Shown here: piece by piece, positions 16,420-24,945 of the stretch
Numbering within the stretch: the stretch's first letter is position 1
Layout of the letters: each line of letters starts with the position of its first letter
Assembly (NCBI GenBank): GCA_028820505.1
Contig: JAPPIT010000034.1
Coordinates: 89,565 to 130,612 of the forward strand
Length of the DNA: 41,048 bases
Direction: 5' to 3'
Source of the DNA: Defluviicoccus sp.
GTDB taxonomy: Bacteria; Pseudomonadota; Alphaproteobacteria; MPNO01
Notes under the pieces: generated by a model
Database searches by the model: none
Seen by the model: the letters and a program-made list of their open reading frames with translations, nothing else
What the model was told of the DNA's origin: nothing
Program-made: the position numbers and the translations under genes

Positions 16420-16571
16420 GCCGCGCCTCCGCCCCGCCGGTCGTTTCGTCGTCCCCCGATCCCCGCCGCCGCGCCGGCGCAACGGTCGGGACAGGAGGGC
16501 AGATTCGGGAGCATACTCCGTTCGAAGCAAGACCGCTCGCCCCGCCGGAGCGAACCGCAGGAGGCAAGGCC

Positions 16572-17804
16572 ATGACCCATTGGACGGAGTTCGGACTCGG
16601 CAATCTGCCGCCCCTGTCGGCCCGGGAGCGCGTCACCGAGATGCCGCCGCCCCTGCGGGCGCTGATCGATACGTGGCAGGAATTGCTCGCGGAACCGCTC
16701 GCGGGCATCCGATTCGGCCCCGATCTCCGGCCGGGACTGTTTCCGCTGCGCGCGACCGGCGTCAGCACCCGGCCCGTTCTGGATGCGGCGCTCGCATTCC
16801 TCGACGCGCTCACCGCCGAGCAGCGCCAGCGGACGATCTTCCCGATCGCGGCGCCGGAGTGGCGGACCTGGCTCAACATGCATTTCAACCTGTCCCGGCA
16901 CGGGGTGATGCTGGAGGAGCTGCCGCCGGCGACACGCGAACTCGGTCTGGACGTGCTCCGCGCCACCCTTTCCGAACGAGGCTTCCGGCAGGCGCGCGAC
17001 ATCATGCGCATCAACGGTTTCCTCGTGGAGTTGACCGGCCGCACCGGGGAATACGGCGAGTGGCCGTATTTCCTGTCGATCTTCGGGAATCCGTCCGCCG
17101 ACGAGCCCTGGGGCTGGCAGATCGACGGTCACCATCTCATCGTCAACTGCGTCATCGTCGGCGATCAGATGGCGATGACGCCGACATTCATGGGTTCGGA
17201 GCCGTGCGCGATCGACCACGGGAAGCTGGCGGGGGTCCGCGTCTTCGCGACCGAGCAGCGGGCGGGGCTGGACATGGTGCGGAGCCTGCACGGGGAACAG
17301 GCGTCGAAGGCTATCCTCTACCCCTCCCTCCATCCCGACGACCTGCCCGAGGAGCTGGCCAGGCCGTTCGACGGCCGCGTGTTGTCGGGCGCTTATCAGG
17401 ACAATGTCCGCATCGACCATGCGGGGGTCTGCGCCACCGATCTGAGCGACGCGCAGCGGCGGCTTCTCGAGTCTCTCATCGGCGCCTATGTGGGGTGGTC
17501 GCGCGACGGCCATGCCGGCGTGAAGATGGCCGAGGTGAAGAAGCATCTCGACGAAACCTGGTTCGCCTGGATGGGCGCGACCGGCGAAGAGGGCCCGTTC
17601 TACTACCGGGTGCAGAGCCCGGTCGTGCTGATCGAGTTCGACCACCTTCCCGGCATCGTGTTCGACAACCATGTGCCGTCCCACCATCACGTTCATACGG
17701 TGGTGCGAACGCCCAACGGCGGCGACTACGGCGCCGATCTCCTGCGCCAGCACCACGAGCGCTACGACCACTCCGGCGGCCACCACCGGATTCGCCGGGA
17801 TTGA
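16572..17804 (+). CDS. DUF3500 family protein
   Basis: A 410-residue protein I recognise as DUF3500, a family without an established function to my knowledge. The diagnostic segment EPWGWQIDGHHLIVNCVIVGDQMAMTPTFMG at about 178-208 is present, and the C-terminus is strikingly His-rich (VPSHHHVHTVVR, RQHHERYDHSGGHH), suggesting metal binding. No signal peptide is visible. AGGAGG 8 bp before the ATG is a near-perfect ribosome-binding site. It is first in a six-gene same-strand run ending at 22896, with the alpha/beta hydrolase 31 bp downstream. The conserved DGHHL and HHHVH elements would fit a metal hydrolase or oxygenase, but this is inference. Confidence 0.85.
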   Translation: MTHWTEFGLGNLPPLSARERVTEMPPPLRALIDTWQELLAEPLAGIRFGPDLRPGLFPLRATGVSTRPVLDAALAFLDALTAEQRQRTIFPIAAPEWRTWLNMHFNLSRHGVMLEELPPATRELGLDVLRATLSERGFRQARDIMRINGFLVELTGRTGEYGEWPYFLSIFGNPSADEPWGWQIDGHHLIVNCVIVGDQMAMTPTFMGSEPCAIDHGKLAGVRVFATEQRAGLDMVRSLHGEQASKAILYPSLHPDDLPEELARPFDGRVLSGAYQDNVRIDHAGVCATDLSDAQRRLLESLIGAYVGWSRDGHAGVKMAEVKKHLDETWFAWMGATGEEGPFYYRVQSPVVLIEFDHLPGIVFDNHVPSHHHVHTVVRTPNGGDYGADLLRQHHERYDHSGGHHRIRRD

Positions 17805-17835
17805 GCCGCAGCGTTCCCGTCGGCGCAGGCGGCAC

Positions 17836-18570
17836 ATGGCAATTTTCGTCGTAGCCCACGGCGCCTGGTCGGCGGGCTGGGCGTGGCGGAAGATGCACCG
17901 GCCGATGTGTGCGGCGGGGCACGCGCTGTGGACGCCGACCATGACCGGGATCGGCGAGCGCGGCCATCTGGCGGCGAAGACCGTCGATCTCGAAACCCAT
18001 ATCGCCGACATCGAGGCCGTGCTCGAGTTCGAGGATCTCCGCGACGTCGTCTTGGTCGGTCACAGCTATGGCGGCATCGTCGCCACCGCGGTCGCGGACC
18101 GCGCGCGCGACCGCGTCGCCCGTCTGGTCTATCTCGATGCCTTCGTGCCCGAGGACGGCCAGAGCCTCCTCGATCTGGTGCCGCAGGCCACGCGCGAGGC
18201 CATGCGCGCGGCGGCGCGGGACGAGGGCGACGGCTGGCTGGTGCCGCCCAACCCGATCCCGGACGACACCGCCGACGCCGATGCCGAATGGATACGGGAC
18301 CGCCGGATGCCGCAGCCGCTCGCCACCTTCGAGGCGCCGTTGCGGATGACCCGCCGGGCGATCGTCCAGCCGCGCAGCTACATCTACTGCACCCGCGCCG
18401 GCCCCGGCGATCCGTTCCGCCGGTTCGCCGAGCACGCGCGCGCATCGCCGGACTGGACCTGTCACGACCTCGATGCCAGCCACAGCCCGCACGTCACCGC
18501 CCCGGACCGCTTGCGGGAGGTGCTGATCCGGACGCTTGGGGATCGCGGCCGCGGCCCGTTTGCGCGATAG
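17836..18570 (+). CDS. Alpha/beta hydrolase (esterase/hydroxynitrile-lyase-like group)
   Basis: A 244-residue alpha/beta-hydrolase fold protein, predicted to hydrolyse an ester, lactone or amide. The oxyanion turn is HGAWSAGWAW (8-17) and the nucleophile elbow VGHSYGG has S77. The C-terminal catalytic His is in DASHSPHVTAP. The arrangement matches the small salicylate-esterase/EstC-like branch. The ATG at 17836 begins the conserved first beta strand (IFVVAHGAW), and longer in-frame starts would run into the DUF3500 gene. It is the second gene of the six-gene operon. Confidence 0.85.
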   Translation: MAIFVVAHGAWSAGWAWRKMHRPMCAAGHALWTPTMTGIGERGHLAAKTVDLETHIADIEAVLEFEDLRDVVLVGHSYGGIVATAVADRARDRVARLVYLDAFVPEDGQSLLDLVPQATREAMRAAARDEGDGWLVPPNPIPDDTADADAEWIRDRRMPQPLATFEAPLRMTRRAIVQPRSYIYCTRAGPGDPFRRFAEHARASPDWTCHDLDASHSPHVTAPDRLREVLIRTLGDRGRGPFAR

Positions 18571-18616
18571 TCGCCGTTCCCCCGCCCACCGCGGGTCACG
18601 GCATGGAGGGAAGGAC

Positions 18617-19156
18617 ATGGACCGAAGCGGGAACGACGCATCGCTGGAGGCGCGGCTGCGGAACATCGAAGACAGGCTCGAGATCTACGACCTGATCGCG
18701 TCGCACCCGCCGAGCGCCGATACCGGGGCCGACTACTACACCCGGATCGTCTACACCGAAGACGGCAGCTTCGACCGCGGCGAGGGTCTCACGAGTGCCG
18801 TCGGCAACGAGGCGATCGCCGCGATGACCCAGACGCCGGGGCACCGGCGCGCGATCGAGGGCGGCCTCGCGCATTTCGCCGGGTTGCCGTACATCGCGAT
18901 CGCTGGCGACAGGGCGTATGTCACGTCGTACCTGCTGCTGCTCCATCCGGACCCGCGCGACGATGTCCGGGAACTGCCCAATCACGGAACTTCGGCCGGC
19001 GTCCGCATCCACCGGGTCGCCGCCAACCGATGGACGCTCGCGCGAACCTCCGAAGGGTGGCGGATCGAGAGCCGCAAGCTGCGCCCGCTCGACGGATCGC
19101 AGCCCGCGCGCGATATCCTCGAGCAGGCCCTTGCCGGCTACCGTCCGGCGGATTAG
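18617..19156 (+). CDS. SnoaL/NTF2-like fold protein
   Basis: A 179-residue protein of the SnoaL-like polyketide-cyclase/NTF2 fold, predicted from the N-terminal RLRNIEDRLEIYDLIASHPPSADTGADYY helix, the central HFAGLPYIAIAGDRAYVTSYLLLL strand pair and the WTLARTSEGWRIESRKLRPL end. Members act as isomerases, dehydratases or small oxygenase-like subunits. It lacks the longer beta-subunit features of the gene at 8071. ATG 18617 follows GGAGGGAAGG. It is third in the operon, 13 bp ahead of the TauD-like gene. Confidence 0.8.
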   Translation: MDRSGNDASLEARLRNIEDRLEIYDLIASHPPSADTGADYYTRIVYTEDGSFDRGEGLTSAVGNEAIAAMTQTPGHRRAIEGGLAHFAGLPYIAIAGDRAYVTSYLLLLHPDPRDDVRELPNHGTSAGVRIHRVAANRWTLARTSEGWRIESRKLRPLDGSQPARDILEQALAGYRPAD

Positions 19157-19169
19157 GGACATCGGCCGG

Positions 19170-20033
19170 ATGGCGTTCCAGGTCAATCGTCTCGGGGAAT
19201 GCTTCGCGGCGGAGATCGTCGGGATCGACCTTGCGCAACCGCTGTCCGACGGGGAATTCGCGGCGGTTCGCGACGCGTGGTTCGAGGCCGGCGTCGTCGT
19301 CTTCCGCGACCAACGTCTGAGCCCTGCCCGGCAGGTCGGCTTCAGCCGCCGCTTCGGCGAGCCGATCGTGCACGTCATGAGCCAGTTCCTGCTGCCCGGC
19401 CATCCGGAGATCCTGCTGATCTCCAACAGGAAGCACCCCGACGGCACGCCCATGGGCTTCGAGGATGCCGGCCGTTACTGGCATTCCGACGTCTCCTACG
19501 ACGAACGCCCGGCGCTGGGATCGCATCTCTACGCGGTCGAGATCCCGCCCGAGGGGGGCGACACGCTGTTCGCCGACATGCGGCACGCGCTCCGGACCCT
19601 GCCGGACGATCTCCGCCGGCGCATCGACGGACGGCGCGCGCGCCATTCCTACACGCGGAACTGGCGCAGGAACGAGACGGTGGAGGGCGGTCGGCCCGCC
19701 GTCAGCGCCCAGCAGCGGGACAGGCTGCGCGACATCTCCCATCCGATGGTCCGCAGGAACGAGGACACCGGCGAGGAGGCGCTGTTCGTCAATCCCGGGT
19801 TCACCTTCGCCGTCGAGGACATGGACGACGACGGGAGCGACGCGCTTCTTTCCGCGCTCTTCGAGCACAGCACAAGGGAGCCGTTCCTCTACACCCACGC
19901 GTGGCGGCCCCGCGACCTGCTCTGCTGGGACAACCGGACCGTGATGCATCGCGCGACGATCTACGATACCGCCCATACGCGGCACATGCACCGCACGACC
20001 ATCGCCGGCGGCCGTCCCGTGCAGGCGGCGTGA
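19170..20033 (+). CDS. TauD/TfdA family Fe(II)/2-oxoglutarate-dependent dioxygenase
   Basis: A 287-residue non-heme iron oxygenase that couples 2-oxoglutarate decarboxylation to hydroxylation of an organic substrate. The facial triad is H105-x-D107 (YWHSDVSYDERP) and H260 (NRTVMHRATIYD), with 2-oxoglutarate-binding Arg in the RHMHRTTI segment (R271/R275). Length is normal. The likely start is the ATG at 19170, though its ribosome-binding site is weak; it may be coupled to the SnoaL-like gene 13 bp upstream. The next gene starts 2 bp after its stop. Sulfonates, aryloxyacids and other carboxylates are all possible substrates. Confidence 0.92.
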   Translation: MAFQVNRLGECFAAEIVGIDLAQPLSDGEFAAVRDAWFEAGVVVFRDQRLSPARQVGFSRRFGEPIVHVMSQFLLPGHPEILLISNRKHPDGTPMGFEDAGRYWHSDVSYDERPALGSHLYAVEIPPEGGDTLFADMRHALRTLPDDLRRRIDGRRARHSYTRNWRRNETVEGGRPAVSAQQRDRLRDISHPMVRRNEDTGEEALFVNPGFTFAVEDMDDDGSDALLSALFEHSTREPFLYTHAWRPRDLLCWDNRTVMHRATIYDTAHTRHMHRTTIAGGRPVQAA

Positions 20034-20035
20034 CG

Positions 20036-21058
20036 ATGATCGTCGACATTCACTGCCACTACGTCCCGGAGGCCTATTTCCGCTTCATCGAGCGCGACGA
20101 GGCTTTCGACGTGCGCCGCACCCCGACCGGCGACGAAACGGTGGAGGTGCAGGTCGGCGGCGCCGGGTTCGGCATGAACAGGACGTTCTTCGACGCCGGG
20201 CGGCAGCTGCGCCGGATGGACGGGCTCGGGGTCGACCTCAGCGTCCTGTCGCTCGCCACGCCGCTCATCGACTACGCCGCGCCGGCGGACGCGGCGCTCG
20301 CCGCCGCCCGGATCTTCAACGACGAGCTGGCCCTCTTGAGGGACCGGCACCCCGGCCGGTTCGACGGCTGGGCCTTCCTGCCGATGCAGGATCCCGCGCG
20401 GGCGGCAAGGGAACTCCGGCGCGCGGTCGCCGAGCTCGGACTGCGCGGCGGGCACATCGCGTCCAACGTCGGCGGCCGCTATCTCGACAGCCCGGAATTC
20501 GCCCCGGTCTTCGAGGCCGCGGTCGATCTCGACGTGCCGCTCTTCGTCCATCCCAGCAACCCCGCGGGCGCCGACCGCACGGGGCGCTTCGAGCTCACGG
20601 TGGTGAGCGGCTATCTGTTCGACACCACGATCAACGTCTTCCACATGATCTTCGGCGGGACGCTCGACCGCTACCCGACGCTGAGGCTGTGCTGCGCGCA
20701 TGCCGGCGGCTACGCGCTGCTGCTGCGGGCCAGGATGCAGCGGGAGGTGGACACCAACCCCGGACTCGCCGAGACCCTCTCGGGCACGGTCGACGATTAC
20801 CTGGGGCGTCTCTACTACGACACGGTGTGTTTCGAGGACGGCTACCTCGCCTGGGCCGCGGAACTCCTCGGCCCGGATCGGCTGGTGCTGGGGAGCGACG
20901 GCCCGTTCCCGCTCGGCGAGCCGGACCCGGTGGGCTTCGTCCGGCGCGCGTTCGGAGACGACCCGGCCGGCGCCGACATCCTGCACCGCAACGCCGCCGG
21001 GATGTTCGGTCTCGCCGGGCAGGAGGCCGACACGTGGAAGCCCATGACGACAGGGTGA
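20036..21058 (+). CDS. Amidohydrolase_2 family (ACMSD-like) metal-dependent hydrolase/decarboxylase
   Basis: A 340-residue TIM-barrel protein of the amidohydrolase_2 group, which includes ACMSD, gamma-resorcylate decarboxylase and related C-C or C-N lyases. Metal ligands are H6-x-H8 (DIHCHY), H172 (LFVHPSNP), H222 (CCAHAGGY) and D288 (LGSDGPFP). The overlapping ATGA-type spacing (start 2 bp after the TauD stop) indicates translational coupling. The preceding oxygenase could create its substrate. It is the fifth gene of the operon. Confidence 0.9.
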   Translation: MIVDIHCHYVPEAYFRFIERDEAFDVRRTPTGDETVEVQVGGAGFGMNRTFFDAGRQLRRMDGLGVDLSVLSLATPLIDYAAPADAALAAARIFNDELALLRDRHPGRFDGWAFLPMQDPARAARELRRAVAELGLRGGHIASNVGGRYLDSPEFAPVFEAAVDLDVPLFVHPSNPAGADRTGRFELTVVSGYLFDTTINVFHMIFGGTLDRYPTLRLCCAHAGGYALLLRARMQREVDTNPGLAETLSGTVDDYLGRLYYDTVCFEDGYLAWAAELLGPDRLVLGSDGPFPLGEPDPVGFVRRAFGDDPAGADILHRNAAGMFGLAGQEADTWKPMTTG

Positions 21059-21126
21059 GGCCCGGCGCTTCCAACCGAAACGGCCACGCTCTAAGTTGAG
21101 ACTCCGACGGCGTGGGAGATGCGCTG

Positions 21127-22896
21127 ATGGCCCCGAAGAAGCTGCGCAGCCGAAGCTGGTTCGACGATCCGCTCGATCCCGGCATGACCGCGCTCTATAT
21201 CGAGCGTTACATGAATTTCGGCCTGACCCGCGAGGAGCTGCAGTCCGGCAAGCCCATCGTCGGGATCGCGCAGACCGGCTCCGACCTGTCGCCCTGCAAC
21301 CGCATCCACCAGAGCCTGGCGGAGCGGATGCGGGAGGGAATCCGCGAGGCGGGCGGCATTCCCCTCGAATTCCCGGTTCATCCGATCCAGGAGAGCGGAC
21401 GGCGGCCGACCGCCGCCATCGACCGCAACCTCGCCTATCTCGGTCTCGTCGAGATCCTGCACGGCTATCCGATCGATGGGGTGATCCTGACCACGGGCTG
21501 CGACAAGACCACGCCGGCGCAGATCATGGCGGCGGCGACGACGAACCTGCCCGCGATCTCGCTCAACGGCGGCCCGATGCTGAACGGCTGGTGGGAGGGC
21601 CGCCGGTCGGGTTCCGGCACCATCCTCTGGGAAGCCCGGCGGCTGCTCGCCGCCGGCGAGATCGCCGACGACGAGTTCATCGAGATGGTCGCCTCCTCCG
21701 CGCCCAGCCCCGGCCACTGCAACACCATGGGCACGGCGTCCACCATGAACTCGCTCGCCGAGGCGCTCGGCATGTCGCTGCCGGGCTCGGCGACCCCGCC
21801 CGCGCCGCACAAGCAGCGCGCCCAGTACGCCTACGACTCCGGCCGGCGGATCGTCGCGATGATCCACGAGGACCTCACGCCCGACAGGATCCTGACCCGC
21901 GCCGCCTTCGAGAACGCCATCGCCGTCAACAGCGCCATCGGCGGCTCGACCAATGCGCCCATCCACATCAACGCGATCGCGCGCCACGTGGGCGTCGAGC
22001 TCTCGCTGGAGGACTGGCAGGCGGTGGGCTACGACCTGCCGCTGCTGGTCAACTGCCAGCCGGCCGGCGAGTACCTGGCGGAGGACTATCACCGCGCCGG
22101 CGGGGTGCCGGCCGTCATGGGCGAGCTGTTGCGCGCCGGCAAGCTGAACGGCGGGGCGCTCACCGTGAACGGGCAAACGGTGGCGGACAACGTCGCCGAC
22201 GCCGCGCCGTCCGACGAGGACGTCATCCGCCCCTTCGACCGGCCGCTCAAGGAGCGGGCCGGCTTCGTGGTCATGGGCGGAAACCTGTTCGACGCCGCGA
22301 TCATGAAGACGAGCGTGATCTCCGAGAGCTTCCGCGCCCGCTTCCTCGAGGCCGCCGACGACCCCGACGCGTTCGAGGGCCGCGCCATCGTCTTCGACGG
22401 CCCGGAGGACTACCGCGCCCGGATCGACGATCCGGCGCTCGACATCGACGAGACCTGCATCCTGGTGATGCGGGGCACCGGACCGGTCGGTTACCCCGGA
22501 TCCGCGGAGGTGGTGAACATGCAGCCGCCGGCGGCGCTGATCCGGGCGGGCATCGGCGAGCTGCCGACCCTCGGCGACGGCCGGCAGTCGGGCACGTCGG
22601 GGAGCCCCTCGATCCTGAACGCCAGCCCCGAAAGCGCGGTCGGCGGCAACCTCGCCATCCTCGAGACCGGCGACCGTCTCCGCGTCGACCTGCGGCGCCG
22701 GCGCGTCGACATCATGCTGCCGGAGGAAACCCTCGCGGCCCGGCGGGCGGCGTACAGCCCCGCCGAGCTGCGGCACCGCACGCCGTGGGAGGAGCTCTAC
22801 CGCGCCCATGTCGGTCAGCTGGCGGACGGCGGTTGTCTCGAATTCGCCACCCGCTACCGCGCCGTGACCAAAGAGGTGCCGCGGCACTCTCACTAG
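21127..22896 (+). CDS. IlvD/Edd family [2Fe-2S] dehydratase (sugar-acid dehydratase-like)
   Basis: A 589-residue dehydratase that converts a 2,3-dihydroxy acid to a 2-keto-3-deoxy acid using an Fe-S cluster. The cluster cysteines C57 (SDLSPCNR), C125 (TTGCDKTTP) and C198 (SPGHCNTMGTAST) match the arabinonate/xylonate dehydratase branch, as does the length (~580-600) and the conserved K127. ATG 21127 is preferred over 21112 because of GGGAG spacing and family N-termini. It closes the six-gene operon, 68 bp after the amidohydrolase. It is unlikely to be the biosynthetic IlvD, which has a somewhat different N-terminus, but this is a context judgement. Confidence 0.92.
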   Translation: MAPKKLRSRSWFDDPLDPGMTALYIERYMNFGLTREELQSGKPIVGIAQTGSDLSPCNRIHQSLAERMREGIREAGGIPLEFPVHPIQESGRRPTAAIDRNLAYLGLVEILHGYPIDGVILTTGCDKTTPAQIMAAATTNLPAISLNGGPMLNGWWEGRRSGSGTILWEARRLLAAGEIADDEFIEMVASSAPSPGHCNTMGTASTMNSLAEALGMSLPGSATPPAPHKQRAQYAYDSGRRIVAMIHEDLTPDRILTRAAFENAIAVNSAIGGSTNAPIHINAIARHVGVELSLEDWQAVGYDLPLLVNCQPAGEYLAEDYHRAGGVPAVMGELLRAGKLNGGALTVNGQTVADNVADAAPSDEDVIRPFDRPLKERAGFVVMGGNLFDAAIMKTSVISESFRARFLEAADDPDAFEGRAIVFDGPEDYRARIDDPALDIDETCILVMRGTGPVGYPGSAEVVNMQPPAALIRAGIGELPTLGDGRQSGTSGSPSILNASPESAVGGNLAILETGDRLRVDLRRRRVDIMLPEETLAARRAAYSPAELRHRTPWEELYRAHVGQLADGGCLEFATRYRAVTKEVPRHSH

Positions 22897-22918
22897 GGCG
22901 TCCCTCGACCTTTCTTCC

Positions 22919-22947
22919 GTCATGCCCGGAACAAGTCCGGGCATGAC
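22919..22947. repeat. Perfect 12-bp inverted repeat (REP-like hairpin)
   Basis: GTCATGCCCGGA (22919-22930), a 5-nt loop, then TCCGGGCATGAC. It lies 22 bp after the IlvD/Edd stop. No T-run follows, so it is more like a scattered REP-type palindrome than a canonical intrinsic terminator, although it could protect the 3' end of the operon transcript. Confidence 0.6.
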
Positions 22948-23044
22948 GACAGACGGGCGATTCCATGGCGGGCCGCCGCGGCCTCCGCGCTATACTGGCG
23001 GCATCGCGGAGATGCGATTCCGGGCCCGCGGCAGGGAGTTGGGG

Positions 23045-24823
23045 ATGCAATCGCTCGATCTCGCCGTCATCGGGAACTGCACCTACGCGGGCCTGCTCGA
23101 TTCTCGGGCGCGGCTGGTCTGGGCGTGCATGCCCCGCTTCGACGGCAACCCGGTGTTCTGCGACCTGCTGCGCCCGGTCGAGCCGATCGGCTTCTACGAG
23201 ATCGAGCTCGAGGATTTCGAGTCGAGCGAGCAGCGCTATCTGCCCAACACCGCGATCGTCGAGACCACGCTGCGCGCCAGGTCCGGACACGCGCTGAAGA
23301 TTCAGGACTTCGCGCCGCGCTTCAAGCGGCACGGCCGGCTCGCCCGGCCGCTGACGCTGGTGCGCCGGCTGATCCCGGTCTCCGGCTCCCCGCATATCCG
23401 CATCAGGCTGCGGCCCGCCGGGAACTACGGCGCGGTGCGGCCGGAGGTCACGCGCGGCAGCAATCACCTGCGCTACGTCCTGCCGGACCACGTGCTCAGG
23501 CTCACCACCAACGCGTCGGTTTCCTTCGTGATCGAGGAAACCCCGTTCCTGCTCAACCGCCCGCTCGACCTCATACTCGGCCCCGACGACGCCATCGAGC
23601 GGGACATCGCCGAGCTTTCCCGCGAGTTCTTCGAGCGGACGGAGGATTACTGGCGGGAATGGGTGCGCTACATCGCGCTGCCCTTCGAGTGGCAGAACGA
23701 GGTGATCCGGGCGGCCATCACCCTCAAGCTTTGCGAGGTCGAGGAGACCGGCGCCGTCGTCGCCGCCATAACCACCTCGATCCCCGAGGCCGACGGCACC
23801 GCGCGCAACTGGGACTACCGCTTCTGCTGGCTGCGCGACGCCTATTTCGTGATCCGCGCGCTCAATCGCCTCGGCATCACAAGGACGATGGAGGAGTATC
23901 TCAACTACATCCTCAACGTCGTCGCCGCGAGCCTGGACGGCACATTGCAGCCGGTGTTCGGCATCCAGATGGAGACCGAGATCACCGAGCGCGAGATCGA
24001 TACGCTCCAAGGCTATCGCGACCACCGGCCGGTGCGGGCCGGCAACAAGGCTTACATCCAGACGCAGAACGACGTCTACGGCACCGTGATCCTGGCCTGC
24101 GCGCAGGCGTTCTTCGACGAGCGGATCGACCTGCGGGGGGACGAGAGCCTGTTCCGCGTCCTCGAACGGGTCGGCCAGGCGGCGGCGCGGTTCTACGACA
24201 AGGAAGACGCGGGGATCTGGGAGCTGCGCGGGACCGAGCGGGTCCATACCTTTTCGGTCCTCATGTGCTGGGCGGCCTGCGACCGCCTCGCCCGTATCGC
24301 CCACCGTCTCGGGCTGGAGAACCGCGCCTGGCTGTGGCAGGCGCGCGCCGACAACATCCGGGAAACCATCGAGCGCGAGGCGTGGAACGAGGAGAAGCAG
24401 AGCTATGTCAGCGCCTTCGGCGGCAGCGAGATCGACGCGGCGCTGCTGCTGATGCACGAGATTTCCTACTGCGACCCGCTGGAACCGCGCTTCATCGGCA
24501 CCGTCGCCGCGGTCGAGCGCGAGCTGCGCCGCGGCGACCACGTGTTCCGCTATGTAGAAACCGACGATTTCGGCGCCCCGGAGAACGCGTTCAACGTCTG
24601 CACCTTCTGGTACATCGACGCGCTCGCGGCGCTCGGCAGGCGGCAGGAGGCGCGGCGCCTGTTCGAGAACATGCTGGCCTCCTGCAACCCGATGGGCCTG
24701 CTGTCGGAGGACCTCGACCCGAAGACGGGCGAGCTCTGGGGCAACTTCCCGCAGACCTACAGCATGGTCGGTCTGATCACCTCGGCGATGCGGCTCTCCC
24801 GGCCCTGGGAGGACGCGTTCTAG
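23045..24823 (+). CDS. Glycoside hydrolase family 15 protein (glucoamylase/trehalase-like)
   Basis: A 592-residue protein with an N-terminal beta-sandwich (about 1-200) and an (alpha/alpha)6 barrel, typical of bacterial GH15 enzymes that cleave alpha-glucosidic bonds. The family motif NWDYRFCWLRDA is at about 255-266. The later GLLSEDLDPKTGELWGNFPQTYSMVGLI contains the region of the second catalytic Glu. Its place directly before otsA suggests a trehalase-like or trehalose-related role rather than starch breakdown. ATG 23045 has GGGAG at seven bases. No signal peptide is seen, so it acts in the cytoplasm. Confidence 0.9.
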   Translation: MQSLDLAVIGNCTYAGLLDSRARLVWACMPRFDGNPVFCDLLRPVEPIGFYEIELEDFESSEQRYLPNTAIVETTLRARSGHALKIQDFAPRFKRHGRLARPLTLVRRLIPVSGSPHIRIRLRPAGNYGAVRPEVTRGSNHLRYVLPDHVLRLTTNASVSFVIEETPFLLNRPLDLILGPDDAIERDIAELSREFFERTEDYWREWVRYIALPFEWQNEVIRAAITLKLCEVEETGAVVAAITTSIPEADGTARNWDYRFCWLRDAYFVIRALNRLGITRTMEEYLNYILNVVAASLDGTLQPVFGIQMETEITEREIDTLQGYRDHRPVRAGNKAYIQTQNDVYGTVILACAQAFFDERIDLRGDESLFRVLERVGQAAARFYDKEDAGIWELRGTERVHTFSVLMCWAACDRLARIAHRLGLENRAWLWQARADNIRETIEREAWNEEKQSYVSAFGGSEIDAALLLMHEISYCDPLEPRFIGTVAAVERELRRGDHVFRYVETDDFGAPENAFNVCTFWYIDALAALGRRQEARRLFENMLASCNPMGLLSEDLDPKTGELWGNFPQTYSMVGLITSAMRLSRPWEDAF

Positions 24824-24945
24824 GGTCGCGCTCAACAAGACAAAATCTGATCGAGCATGTCTCCGACCATTCGTAAATCTGTATCGTCGTAGTTCCGCCG
24901 AAGGGATACGCTGGCCGACATGACTCGCCAGCCGCCTCGGACCGC

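Noticed and set aside
15362-18011. Long minus-strand frames of 550-560 codons over the ketopantoate-reductase-like and DUF3500 genes
   Set aside because: Composition is Arg/Gly/Ala-heavy and they cross two convincing genes.
21091-22944. Long open frames on both strands opposite or shifted from the IlvD/Edd gene
   Set aside because: Only the frame 21127-22896 carries the Fe-S cysteine motifs; the others lack any family signature.
22712-24838. 708-codon open frame on the minus strand opposite GH15
   Set aside because: The plus-strand frame has clear GH15 motifs and a ribosome-binding site; the minus frame is an Arg/Asp/Gly/Val/Ala-rich antisense shadow typical of GC-rich coding DNA.
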